Shown: piece after piece, positions 25,328-33,479 of the stretch
Position numbering within the stretch: position 1 is the first letter of the stretch
Layout: each line of letters starts with the position of its first letter
Origin: Spirosoma profusum
GTDB taxonomy: Bacteria; Bacteroidota; Bacteroidia; Cytophagales; Spirosomataceae
NCBI RefSeq assembly: GCF_014699005.1
Contig: NZ_JACWZY010000008.1
Coordinates: 225,872 to 289,871 of the forward strand
Direction of reading: 5' to 3'
Length of the DNA: 64,000 nt
Program-made: the position numbers and the translations under genes
Notes under the pieces: generated by a model
The model's database searches: none
What the model was told of the DNA's origin: nothing
What the model saw: only the letters and a program-made list of their open reading frames with translations

Positions 25328-26572
25328 TTAATTCCAGGAAGTATCAAAAGCGTTTTTTAGCCATTCAATTTCCGATACGCCACCATCGTTTTGATTCGTC
25401 ACTACCACTACCTGCACGTTCGCACCAGTACATTTAAAGTCCACCAGCACACTAGCGAGTCCACCAGATTTGTTATTTGTATTCCAGGTCGCATCGCCGA
25501 AGTGGTAAAAATATTGACCATACTTGCCGTATTTTATACCCATGAAGCCTATTGGATGATCTTTATAGCCATTGCGCATAATGTTCATGGATGTACTATA
25601 AACAATTTTATTATAGCGGGCGGCTGAAACGATCTGAGCCAGTTCCCAGGCATTGAGGTTGAATCCGCCTGCGCCCAGGTGTTTGATATTGTCCAACCCG
25701 CTGATCGCAACTCCACCTGAATTAGGATTATTATTGCTGTAATACAAAGGCGGGTAAGCGATTGAAGGATCAGTAGCGCCCAGGAACTGCCAGGCGGGTA
25801 GTCCGGCAGGTTTGAATACATCTTCACGCACTAAATCCAGAAATGTTTTGGCTAGTTGATCATCCAATGTGCTTTTATCGATTTCTAAAGCTGTAAAAAA
25901 AAGATCATTCACTTTTATTACTTTTTTCCAATACATATAAGGTATCAGCACGCGGCAGAGTGCAAAATTCATATTGTTATATTGATACTGATCATACATG
26001 GCGCTGTTGTCGGTTTCCACCGATTTCTCCATATCCGATAACGAGAGCGATAAATCGCCTATACCGCCAACCAGTCCGGAATGGTGCGAAAGCAACTGCC
26101 CAAAGGTGATCTTGCGTACGCCCTCCGAAACATTCATATAGGATGGCAGGTATTTCCAGATTAATTCAGTGTAGGGTAAATCGGCCCGCTCGATCATGCG
26201 AAGGGTCGCCAGCGTCGTGATGTATTTTGAGCAACTGGCCAGTTCCTGTCTGACAATGGAAGCATGGTCGTATTTAGGCGCATCTACGGCTTTACGAGCG
26301 AATCCACCACCACCTTCAGCAGACGTAACGCGGTGTCCATCAACATAAATGCTGTAGGCATAGCCTGCCAGATTCCGGCCATCCAGGTAAGCTTCAATTT
26401 TTGTTTTCATGAGCGATGCATCAAAGCCGCCATTGCTGAGACCAAAGTCGCCGGATCGTGCTGCGCCGGTGGGCGCAACGGGTTGGGGCTCTTCTAGTTT
26501 GTCGCAGCTTGAGAGGGTTAATAGTGTGCTGGTTAAAGCTAAACCGGTCAGGAAATTAAGCGAACGTTTCAT
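25328..26572 (-). CDS. Serine hydrolase lipoprotein (class C beta-lactamase fold)
   Basis: 414 residues from ATG 26572, where MKRSLNFLTGLALTSTLLTLSSC is a full lipoprotein signal; the longer frame start at 26674 would sit in the operator. The catalytic SxxK is SCSK (before YITTLATLRMIE), the second motif YNNMNFAL supplies Tyr-x-Asn, and a HFGDATWNTN segment lies near the end. Family members are D-aminopeptidases, esterases or penicillin-binding-like enzymes. Placement in the envelope is clear, the substrate is not. The promoter carries the shared operator. Confidence 0.85.
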   Translation of the reverse strand: MKRSLNFLTGLALTSTLLTLSSCDKLEEPQPVAPTGAARSGDFGLSNGGFDASLMKTKIEAYLDGRNLAGYAYSIYVDGHRVTSAEGGGGFARKAVDAPKYDHASIVRQELASCSKYITTLATLRMIERADLPYTELIWKYLPSYMNVSEGVRKITFGQLLSHHSGLVGGIGDLSLSLSDMEKSVETDNSAMYDQYQYNNMNFALCRVLIPYMYWKKVIKVNDLFFTALEIDKSTLDDQLAKTFLDLVREDVFKPAGLPAWQFLGATDPSIAYPPLYYSNNNPNSGGVAISGLDNIKHLGAGGFNLNAWELAQIVSAARYNKIVYSTSMNIMRNGYKDHPIGFMGIKYGKYGQYFYHFGDATWNTNNKSGGLASVLVDFKCTGANVQVVVVTNQNDGGVSEIEWLKNAFDTSWN

Positions 26573-26641
26573 GATAATTGTGTCGAAAAGGCAGGTAGCC
26601 CTGCTATTAGAAAAGTTGATTGGTTGTCGTTTTGAACGATG

Positions 26642-26690
26642 CAAAATTGGCCAATCGGGCAGGGGCATTTCCATACAGACTAGTTTGTAT
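26642..26690 (-). promoter_or_regulatory. Promoter with shared palindromic operator (copy 3)
   Basis: Palindrome ATACAAACTAGTCTGTAT (minus strand, 26673-26690), 23 bp, then -7 box CAATTTTG (26642-26649), 70 bp before the hydrolase start. It lies between divergent genes; the spacing to kinase 1 on the other side does not fit the module. Confidence 0.75.
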
Positions 26691-26831
26691 TTTTAGTCCT
26701 GATACGTTTCTTTGATGATTCTTTCATGCGATGCATAACATTAATACGTTGTATTACAAGCAATTGATTTTTTGTGATAGCTGGTATTATTCTTGCGTAA
26801 TCAAAAAGAACAGCCTAAACCTTCCTACTTA

Positions 26832-28736
26832 ATGAGCCGATTATGGTATTTCTGGCTGTTTGCCTGGATGGTTCAGGTAGCCTGGGCGCAGCCCATTCAA
26901 CAGCCTTTGCTTGTCGGTGAATCGGCGCTTCCGTCGGGCGAGTTATCGTTACTTGGGTCGATCTATCAGTTTGAGGATACGACCGGGAACGTAACAATTC
27001 AGCAGGCGATTCAGCTACGTAACGCCGGGCGATTCAGCCAGTCGAAAAGTGCTACGTTCCGGCAGGATTTTGGCTACACCACGTCTACTCACTGGCTCTT
27101 TTTTAGCCTCGAATCAATACAGAAAGCTGACTTATTGCTAGAAATCGAATACGCCAATATTGACCAGGTTGAATTATTTGAGGTAAAAAATGACGTAGTA
27201 CGTCTAATGGCCCGAACCGGCGACCATTTTCGGTTCAGTCAGCGACCGTTTGCCAACAACAATTACGTTTTTCCGCTACGTATGCCCGTGGGTACGAAAG
27301 CCGGCTACTACCTGCGTTTCGGCCGCCCCGACGCTATTCTGTCGTTTTTTATACGGCTCTGGCCCCGCCCCGTTTTTCTGCAAATCGACCGCGACGAGTA
27401 CTTCGTTTGGGGTATGTACATCGGCATCGTGTGTATTGTCATGATCGTTACGTTGGTCATGTTGCTCGCGACAAAAGACCGTATCTATCTCTGGTACAGC
27501 TTATATCTGCATTTCATGACCATGCACCTGTTTTCGGATGCAGGTCTTGGGTTTCAGTATTTATGGCCAAATCAACCGGTCGTCAATGAGTACGCGCCTG
27601 TATATCTCTACGTGTGGCTGGGTATGATTGCACAGATTACGTTCTTGCAGTTTTTTATACGACAAACGCCAAAAAATAGCCGTGTACACCGCTGGATTAC
27701 GGTTTTCAAAATCGTAGTAATCCTGTCACTTGCGGTGGTAGTGAGTATTAATCTGGCCGAATTATCTGGCCGGGAAACATATCTATACAAATTCGTGGCG
27801 TCGGCAACGCGCTATTTTGTTATCGGCTTGATGGTACTTACGGTCATCAGTCTCCGGGAAGCCGTCCACCGAAACGAGCAGAGTGAAAAGTTAATAAACT
27901 ACTACGTATATGCCCTTATTATTGAATTTGTGGGCTTTGCTGTGGTGTCCATTATTAATTTTTGTCAGGATAAAGGCTGGCCGCTTCCGTTCGATGTGGA
28001 AACCTATGTGATTATTGGTACGACGGTTTTTCTGGACATTATCTTTTTCTCATATGGGCTGGCCTATCGCTATCGGACGTTCCGGCAAACGAACCGCACA
28101 CTCGAATTAAATCTACTGGAAGCCAGACAACTAGCCCAGCAACGAGTCATCGATTCGCTGGAAGACGAACGCCAGCGACTGGCGCAGGACCTTCACGACG
28201 AAGTGGGCGCTACGTTATCGACGGCTAAAGGCTATCTGTCCAAACTCGCCCGCGATGAAAAATCGGATGTATTGACGCAGTCACAAAAATTAATTGATCA
28301 GGCAGCCAGTGAGTTACGAACGATTTCGCACCAATTGATGCCGAAGCATATTGAACAGACTGGACTGGCAAAATCCATCCAGGAAGCCATTGCTAAAGTC
28401 TCGACCGATCACGTTCAGTTTGACTTTGTCAGCCTGGGGAAAACCGTGCCGCTGGCGACGCAAACGGAACGCCTGATTCTGAGCATGGCCACCGATTTGA
28501 TTCGCCACGTTCAGCATCGCGAAGGCGCTACCGAAGCGACGGTACAACTGATTTACCACCCTGATCAACTGAACTTAATGGTGGAAGACAACGGACGTAG
28601 TGAGACGCAGAACAAGTCAAATAGCAGCTGGCAAAACCTGCAAACGAAAGCAAATTACCTGAAAGCCGAATTTCTGGTGGATGCCAGTGAACACGGACAT
28701 TCAGTGATTTTGAGTGTTCCTTTTACGACAACGTAG
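26832..28736 (+). CDS. 7TMR-DISM histidine kinase 1: phospho-acceptor His kept, ATPase degenerate
   Basis: 634 residues from ATG 26832 (a TTG 39 bp upstream is less likely because MSRLWYFWLFAWMVQVAWAQ is a complete signal peptide). Order: 7TMR-DISMED2 extracellular domain (~40-170), seven TM helices (~185-400), a linker coiled coil, HisKA_3 and HATPase. The acceptor motif is intact: RLAQDLHDEVGA, His455. The ATP-binding half is damaged: the N-box catalytic Asn is His559 (DLIRHVQHR), and the G2 lid is absent after VEDNGRS. It probably cannot autophosphorylate and would need a partner kinase. It is followed 18 bp later by kinase 2. Confidence 0.9.
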   Translation: MSRLWYFWLFAWMVQVAWAQPIQQPLLVGESALPSGELSLLGSIYQFEDTTGNVTIQQAIQLRNAGRFSQSKSATFRQDFGYTTSTHWLFFSLESIQKADLLLEIEYANIDQVELFEVKNDVVRLMARTGDHFRFSQRPFANNNYVFPLRMPVGTKAGYYLRFGRPDAILSFFIRLWPRPVFLQIDRDEYFVWGMYIGIVCIVMIVTLVMLLATKDRIYLWYSLYLHFMTMHLFSDAGLGFQYLWPNQPVVNEYAPVYLYVWLGMIAQITFLQFFIRQTPKNSRVHRWITVFKIVVILSLAVVVSINLAELSGRETYLYKFVASATRYFVIGLMVLTVISLREAVHRNEQSEKLINYYVYALIIEFVGFAVVSIINFCQDKGWPLPFDVETYVIIGTTVFLDIIFFSYGLAYRYRTFRQTNRTLELNLLEARQLAQQRVIDSLEDERQRLAQDLHDEVGATLSTAKGYLSKLARDEKSDVLTQSQKLIDQAASELRTISHQLMPKHIEQTGLAKSIQEAIAKVSTDHVQFDFVSLGKTVPLATQTERLILSMATDLIRHVQHREGATEATVQLIYHPDQLNLMVEDNGRSETQNKSNSSWQNLQTKANYLKAEFLVDASEHGHSVILSVPFTTT

Positions 28737-28754
28737 CACCTAAACGAAACAGGC

Positions 28755-30629
28755 ATGGCTCGAAATCTAATGGTGTTATTTGTGGTGGTTGTCCTCTCGA
28801 TTTCAGGGTTTGCCTGGTATCATGCCAAATCGATTCGCCCTCTGAAAACGCTGCCATTACGTTTAGCCCATTGGGAAGATACAACCAGTCGGGCTAACAT
28901 TCAACAGGTGCTACGTTCGACGGGCTTTGAATCAACGAAGGAAGGAAGACAGAATTTCGGTTATACCGAATCAATTCACTGGTTTCGCTGTCATCTGGAT
29001 TCGGATAGTTTGCCGGAGGAACTGACGCTCGAAATTAGAAACCACGTCATTAATTACGTCGAACTTCTTGTTATTCAGCAGGGTAAAATAGTGTCGCTCA
29101 CAAAAACTGGCGACTGGTTACCGTTTTCCTACCGCCCAATACCCACCAAAACCTTCGCCTTTCCCATCGACTCTCACGCCAATCCGACGGCTGATTATTA
29201 CCTGCGTATCGACAACCGCTACGAAAATCTGGCCACCGAAATTCTGCTCTGGCAAACCAGCGATTTTGAAGATAAAGAGCAGCGAGAGTACTTTCTGTGG
29301 GGCATTTTTACGGGCGTTGTGGCGCTGGTTGTCTTGCTGAACCTGATTTTCTGGAACGTAACATCCGATAAAGTTTACTTCTGGTATGCGCTCTACATTG
29401 CAGGGCTGTCCGTCCGTCAGTTTGCCGATTCGGGATTGGGGTTTCAGTACGTCTGGGCCAATTTTCCGGCTATCAATGCCCCAAATCCGGTCATCGAAGC
29501 CATTTGGTTATACATTCCGGCGGCTATTCAGTTTCAGCAATATTTCCTGGATTTACGCCATACCGACCGCCCTCTTTTTCGAACCGGGCAAATTTTAAAA
29601 TACATACTCTGGATTGGACTGGTCATAATGATTGGTCTGCAGGTAGCCGACATTCCCCGGCACTATCCATCAACAACAGTCGTCATTACGTCGATTCACG
29701 CTGTGCTGGCCAATGTAATCATGTTTGTATTTATATGGTCCAGCGTCGTCGCGCTACGTTCGAATGATGATCTTAAACGCGCTTATGGTGCCGCTTTTGC
29801 GTTGCAGACGCTGGCGCAGGCCGGCAATGTGATCCAAAACACCATGCGATTTCAGACGGGCAGTACGTATCTGATTGATCCATACCTGATTCTAATAGCC
29901 GTTTTCTTTATTGATTTAGTCGTTTTTGCTTACCTGCTGGCCTATCGTTTTCGGCATTCACTGAGCCAGAATCAGCAGCTACGTATCGATCTGGCACAAT
30001 CGCAGCAGGATATGAATCAGCAAATCATCGGCGTGCTCGATTCTGAACGTCAGCACATTCACCACTTGCTACGTTCGGATGTGGGCCAGCGGCTTCAACA
30101 GACGCGACAACTGCTAACCAACGTAGCACCTTCGCCTTTGCTGACTGATTCGGTACGTCTGATAGAGCAGGTCGACAACGATTTAGAGCAGATTGTACAG
30201 AATAAATTACCCGTTTCAGTCGTCGAAAAAGGATTGGTAAACTCCCTACATGAGCTGGCAGAACAACTAAATCAGACGCAGTCGGTCCAGTTCACATTCC
30301 AGCAGAAAGGCCCAATTCCAAAACTCACGACCGAGCAGGAAGTCCAATTATATCGAATTGGTAATGAACTAGTTAATAACATTCTCAAACACGCTCAGGC
30401 GACTTCAGCACAGATCGAATTAGAGACTAATTCTGAAGGGATATTGCTGACGGTACGTGATGATGGCAAAGGCTTCGATACGTCGGCAGTTAGCGAGAAA
30501 ACGGGCGGAATTGGCGTACGAAATCTCTACACGCGCGTTCGTAATCTTCAGGCCGAATTGCGCATGGAATCAGGACGTAGCGGGACCTCGATAACCGTAC
30601 GTATCCCGCAAAAAATACAAACTAGTTAG
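28755..30629 (+). CDS. 7TMR-DISM histidine kinase 2: ATPase intact, acceptor His replaced by Arg
   Basis: 624 residues, with a signal anchor, DISMED2 domain and seven TM helices as in kinase 1. The acceptor position reads HHLLRSDVG, with Arg440 where His should be, so it cannot be phosphorylated there. The ATP-binding domain is complete: N box ELVNNILKHAQA (Asn542, His546), G1 VRDDGKGFD and G2 GGIGVRNL. It looks like a competent kinase without its own acceptor. Its last codons overlap the operator palindrome of the kinase 3 promoter. Confidence 0.9.
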   Translation: MARNLMVLFVVVVLSISGFAWYHAKSIRPLKTLPLRLAHWEDTTSRANIQQVLRSTGFESTKEGRQNFGYTESIHWFRCHLDSDSLPEELTLEIRNHVINYVELLVIQQGKIVSLTKTGDWLPFSYRPIPTKTFAFPIDSHANPTADYYLRIDNRYENLATEILLWQTSDFEDKEQREYFLWGIFTGVVALVVLLNLIFWNVTSDKVYFWYALYIAGLSVRQFADSGLGFQYVWANFPAINAPNPVIEAIWLYIPAAIQFQQYFLDLRHTDRPLFRTGQILKYILWIGLVIMIGLQVADIPRHYPSTTVVITSIHAVLANVIMFVFIWSSVVALRSNDDLKRAYGAAFALQTLAQAGNVIQNTMRFQTGSTYLIDPYLILIAVFFIDLVVFAYLLAYRFRHSLSQNQQLRIDLAQSQQDMNQQIIGVLDSERQHIHHLLRSDVGQRLQQTRQLLTNVAPSPLLTDSVRLIEQVDNDLEQIVQNKLPVSVVEKGLVNSLHELAEQLNQTQSVQFTFQQKGPIPKLTTEQEVQLYRIGNELVNNILKHAQATSAQIELETNSEGILLTVRDDGKGFDTSAVSEKTGGIGVRNLYTRVRNLQAELRMESGRSGTSITVRIPQKIQTS

Positions 30630-30663
30630 TATGTTTTCGGAGGTATATGTTGGCGTACTTTTG
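30615..30663 (+). promoter_or_regulatory. Promoter with shared palindromic operator (copy 4)
   Basis: Palindrome ATACAAACTAGTTAGTAT at 30615-30632, overlapping the kinase 2 stop codon, 23 bp, then -7 box TACTTTTG (30656-30663) followed by TCC as in copies 1 and 2. It serves kinase 3, which starts at 30720. Confidence 0.7.
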
Positions 30664-30719
30664 TCCAGATCAGCGCTTTTCATCAAACAGATAATTATGC
30701 GATTTAACCTGTACTAGTC

Positions 30720-32579
30720 TTGAAGAATTTTGCCGCTATATGGATTCTTTTTGTATTGGCTATTGGCTCGTCCAGTGCCCAGAAAACCTATTGGGTTGGC
30801 TCAGAGCAGTACCATCGGCTGGATGGATACGTAGCACATTATGAGGACACTACGGCCCAGAAGAACATTCGTCAGATTATGGGTTTGCAGAAAGAACAGG
30901 CGTTTTCAACGCTATCGACGAGTTCGCTGAATCAAGGCTATACTTCGTCGCACCACTGGCTCCACATTCGTCTGCAAAGCCGAAAACAACAAACTGTTTT
31001 TCTGGAAATTGACAATTCGCGTATCAACGATCTGCGATTTTATCAACTTAATGGCGATTCTTCTGTCCGTGAGGTGATTACGGGCGATTGGAAAGCTTTT
31101 TCTTCACGTAAATTCCCGAATAAAAACTGGGTATTTCCGGTAACGCTAACAGGCAAAGTGCCAACTGATTTATACGTAATGGTGGCCAAACAGCACGAAG
31201 TGCTGGGCGTTCGGGTCGGGTTATGGGATGCCGATACGTTCGAGCAGCAGGACCGGGAAAGTTATCTTTTCTGGGGAATATTAACCGGTTTCAGCCTGCT
31301 GATTCTGTTCATCAACGTAGTAGCTTTTACCGCCACACAAGACCGCGTTTATTTCTGGTTTTGCGGCCTGATTCTTGCTATTGCTTTTCATATTTCGGCG
31401 CAGTCGGGATTAGGTTTTCAGTACATCTGGCCAAATTTTCCGGATTTAAACCGACTCGACCCCGCTTTATTATCCGGCTGGCTGATTATGCTGGCTCAGT
31501 TGCAGTTTATGCAAGAGTTCATCGCGCAGAAAAAAGGAAAAAGCCGGGCGTATCTGGCCGTCCAAACATTCAAATACGTAGGATCATTGTTACTGATAAT
31601 GAACGTAGTACTACGTGTATTGGACGTATTTCCGCAAAACCATTTCCGCTGGACATACAACACTACGTTAGCCTTTATGGTGATTTGTATTTCACTGGCC
31701 TTCTGGTCGGTTTTTGAGCGGATTCGTCGGCGGGAAAGTGTCGTGATTTTTTACACCGTAACGGTCACGATTCAGTTGGTCGGCTACCTGGTGGTTTTCT
31801 TTGTGAATTTGACGTTTATTCGAGGTCAGGAATCTCTTTATCAGTTCGATAGTTACGTAGTGGTTGTGCTGATTTTTCTGTTTGATCTGCTGATTTTTAC
31901 GTCGGGAATTTTGTATTTCTGGTTCAAGAAATACCGCCAGCAGAACGAAGCTTTATTGATTGCTCTACACCGGAGTGAGCAGGAGCAATCGCAGAAAATT
32001 ATTGACGCCCTCGAAATCGAACGAAACCGAATCGCTGAAGATTTGTACGACGATGTGGGCGCGATGTTGTCGACGGCCATCGGTTACGTATCGAGTGTTG
32101 GGCGCAAACCGGATATTAAAGAGCGATTTCCCGTACTGGCCGAAGCGCGCAAACTCCTCGACCGCGCCGTTGAAAACCTGCGTACCGTGTCGCATAACCT
32201 GATGCCCAAGAATTTTGCGCAGCTTGGTCTGGCAAAATCGCTGGGCGAAACGCTGGACAAGATTGCGGATACTACCCCGGTCCGTTTTGAATACGTAGTG
32301 GTAGGTGAAGAACGACGACTCGATGCTGCCGTTGAAGTACAGGTATTTCGTATCGCATCGGAGCTTATTAACGATATTCTGAAAAACTCTACGGCAACCG
32401 AGGCAACTGTTCAACTAGTGTTCAATCACGAACAGTTGAGTATTCTGGCCGAAGACAATGGCCCACGAACACCGATCTACAATAACCTGACCTCCAAAGT
32501 TGATTTTATTCGGGGGAAACTGACTGTCGATGAAACACAACATGGCGTAACGGCCATAGTCGAAATTCCATATCAATAA
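30720..32579 (+). CDS. 7TMR-DISM histidine kinase 3: acceptor His replaced by Tyr, ATPase degenerate
   Basis: 619 residues from TTG 30720, chosen because it begins a clean signal peptide (MKNFAAIWILFVLAIGSSSAQ) and no ATG is available. The architecture is identical to kinases 1 and 2. The acceptor motif reads RIAEDLYDDVGA with Tyr443 instead of His. In the N box the catalytic Asn is Asp552 (ELINDILKNS), the DNG of G1 remains, and G2 is absent. Both chemical activities therefore look lost; a ligand-sensing or dimer-modulating pseudokinase is likely. It has its own promoter with the shared operator and may be expressed separately from kinases 1 and 2. Confidence 0.9.
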   Translation: MKNFAAIWILFVLAIGSSSAQKTYWVGSEQYHRLDGYVAHYEDTTAQKNIRQIMGLQKEQAFSTLSTSSLNQGYTSSHHWLHIRLQSRKQQTVFLEIDNSRINDLRFYQLNGDSSVREVITGDWKAFSSRKFPNKNWVFPVTLTGKVPTDLYVMVAKQHEVLGVRVGLWDADTFEQQDRESYLFWGILTGFSLLILFINVVAFTATQDRVYFWFCGLILAIAFHISAQSGLGFQYIWPNFPDLNRLDPALLSGWLIMLAQLQFMQEFIAQKKGKSRAYLAVQTFKYVGSLLLIMNVVLRVLDVFPQNHFRWTYNTTLAFMVICISLAFWSVFERIRRRESVVIFYTVTVTIQLVGYLVVFFVNLTFIRGQESLYQFDSYVVVVLIFLFDLLIFTSGILYFWFKKYRQQNEALLIALHRSEQEQSQKIIDALEIERNRIAEDLYDDVGAMLSTAIGYVSSVGRKPDIKERFPVLAEARKLLDRAVENLRTVSHNLMPKNFAQLGLAKSLGETLDKIADTTPVRFEYVVVGEERRLDAAVEVQVFRIASELINDILKNSTATEATVQLVFNHEQLSILAEDNGPRTPIYNNLTSKVDFIRGKLTVDETQHGVTAIVEIPYQ

Positions 32580-32650
32580 AAGGTTTGAAGCATAAAAATC
32601 ACTCTTTCAACATTCGTTGCGGCCCTCTTTCGCACTTTCGCTTTTTGTAA

Positions 32651-33289
32651 ATGGAAACACCAATTAAGATTCTGATTGCCGACGATCACCAGCTTTTCAA
32701 CGATGGCATGAAAATGATGCTTTCGACCGAAGATAATCTTCAGATTGTCGGGCAGGTTTTTAGCGGAAAAGATGTACTTGAGGCTGTTAATCGATTGATG
32801 CCCAACGTTATTCTGCTTGATATTAACATGCCACACATTAATGGCCTGGACGTAGCGTCGCAGTTGCTGAAGGTGGCTCCAACCGTCCGAATTATTGTGC
32901 TGACGATGTACAACGACCGTAAGTTTGTGGACGATTGCAAAAAGATGGGCGTACACGGTTATATCCTGAAAAACTCGGGTGTCGATGAAGTCATCAACGC
33001 CATCGAGACGGTGACAGCCGGTAAAAAATACTACGATCCTAAACTCACGCAGGCGCATAAAGCGAACCTGCACGCCGATGATTTTTTCATGAAGCAGTTT
33101 CAACTGACCAAGCGCGAAATTGAGATTATCGGCCTGATTGGACAGAGTTTCACCAACGAAGAAATTGCCGATAAACTATTTTTGAGCGTGGCTACAGTGA
33201 AGACGCACCGCAACAATATCAACCTCAAATTAGGCATCAACAAACCCGCCGATCTGGTGAAATTTGCGGTTGAACATGGGCTAGCGTAG
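32651..33289 (+). CDS. NarL/FixJ-family response regulator
   Basis: 212 residues. The receiver has acidic Asp11/Asp12 (ILIADDHQLF), phospho-acceptor Asp57 (VILLDINMPHING) and Lys in YILKNSG, all intact. The C-terminal LuxR-type HTH is LTKREIEIIGLIGQSF through VATVKTHRNNINLKLG. It is the natural target of the three kinases upstream; with only kinase 1 carrying an acceptor His, phosphoryl flow through His455 is expected. It starts 71 bp after kinase 3. Confidence 0.92.
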   Translation: METPIKILIADDHQLFNDGMKMMLSTEDNLQIVGQVFSGKDVLEAVNRLMPNVILLDINMPHINGLDVASQLLKVAPTVRIIVLTMYNDRKFVDDCKKMGVHGYILKNSGVDEVINAIETVTAGKKYYDPKLTQAHKANLHADDFFMKQFQLTKREIEIIGLIGQSFTNEEIADKLFLSVATVKTHRNNINLKLGINKPADLVKFAVEHGLA

Positions 33290-33479
33290 GAGAATAACCG
33301 TATGCTGTAGATTGAGTTGGACACGAATTAATACAGGATGCCAACTTGTAAAATCGGCTATCTAAACCGTTCAGAAAAACGTCCGGACGGTTCAGAACAA
33401 TGCAGTTTCATCTGAGTCTCCAAATTGCGTCCTGTTTCTCATCAAACTGTAGACAACCTTTCAACGACGAAGGAGCTGT

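Noticed and set aside
32573..33103. 176-residue open frame opposite the response regulator
   Set aside because: Antisense to a well-formed response regulator; composition is that of a mirrored coding sequence.
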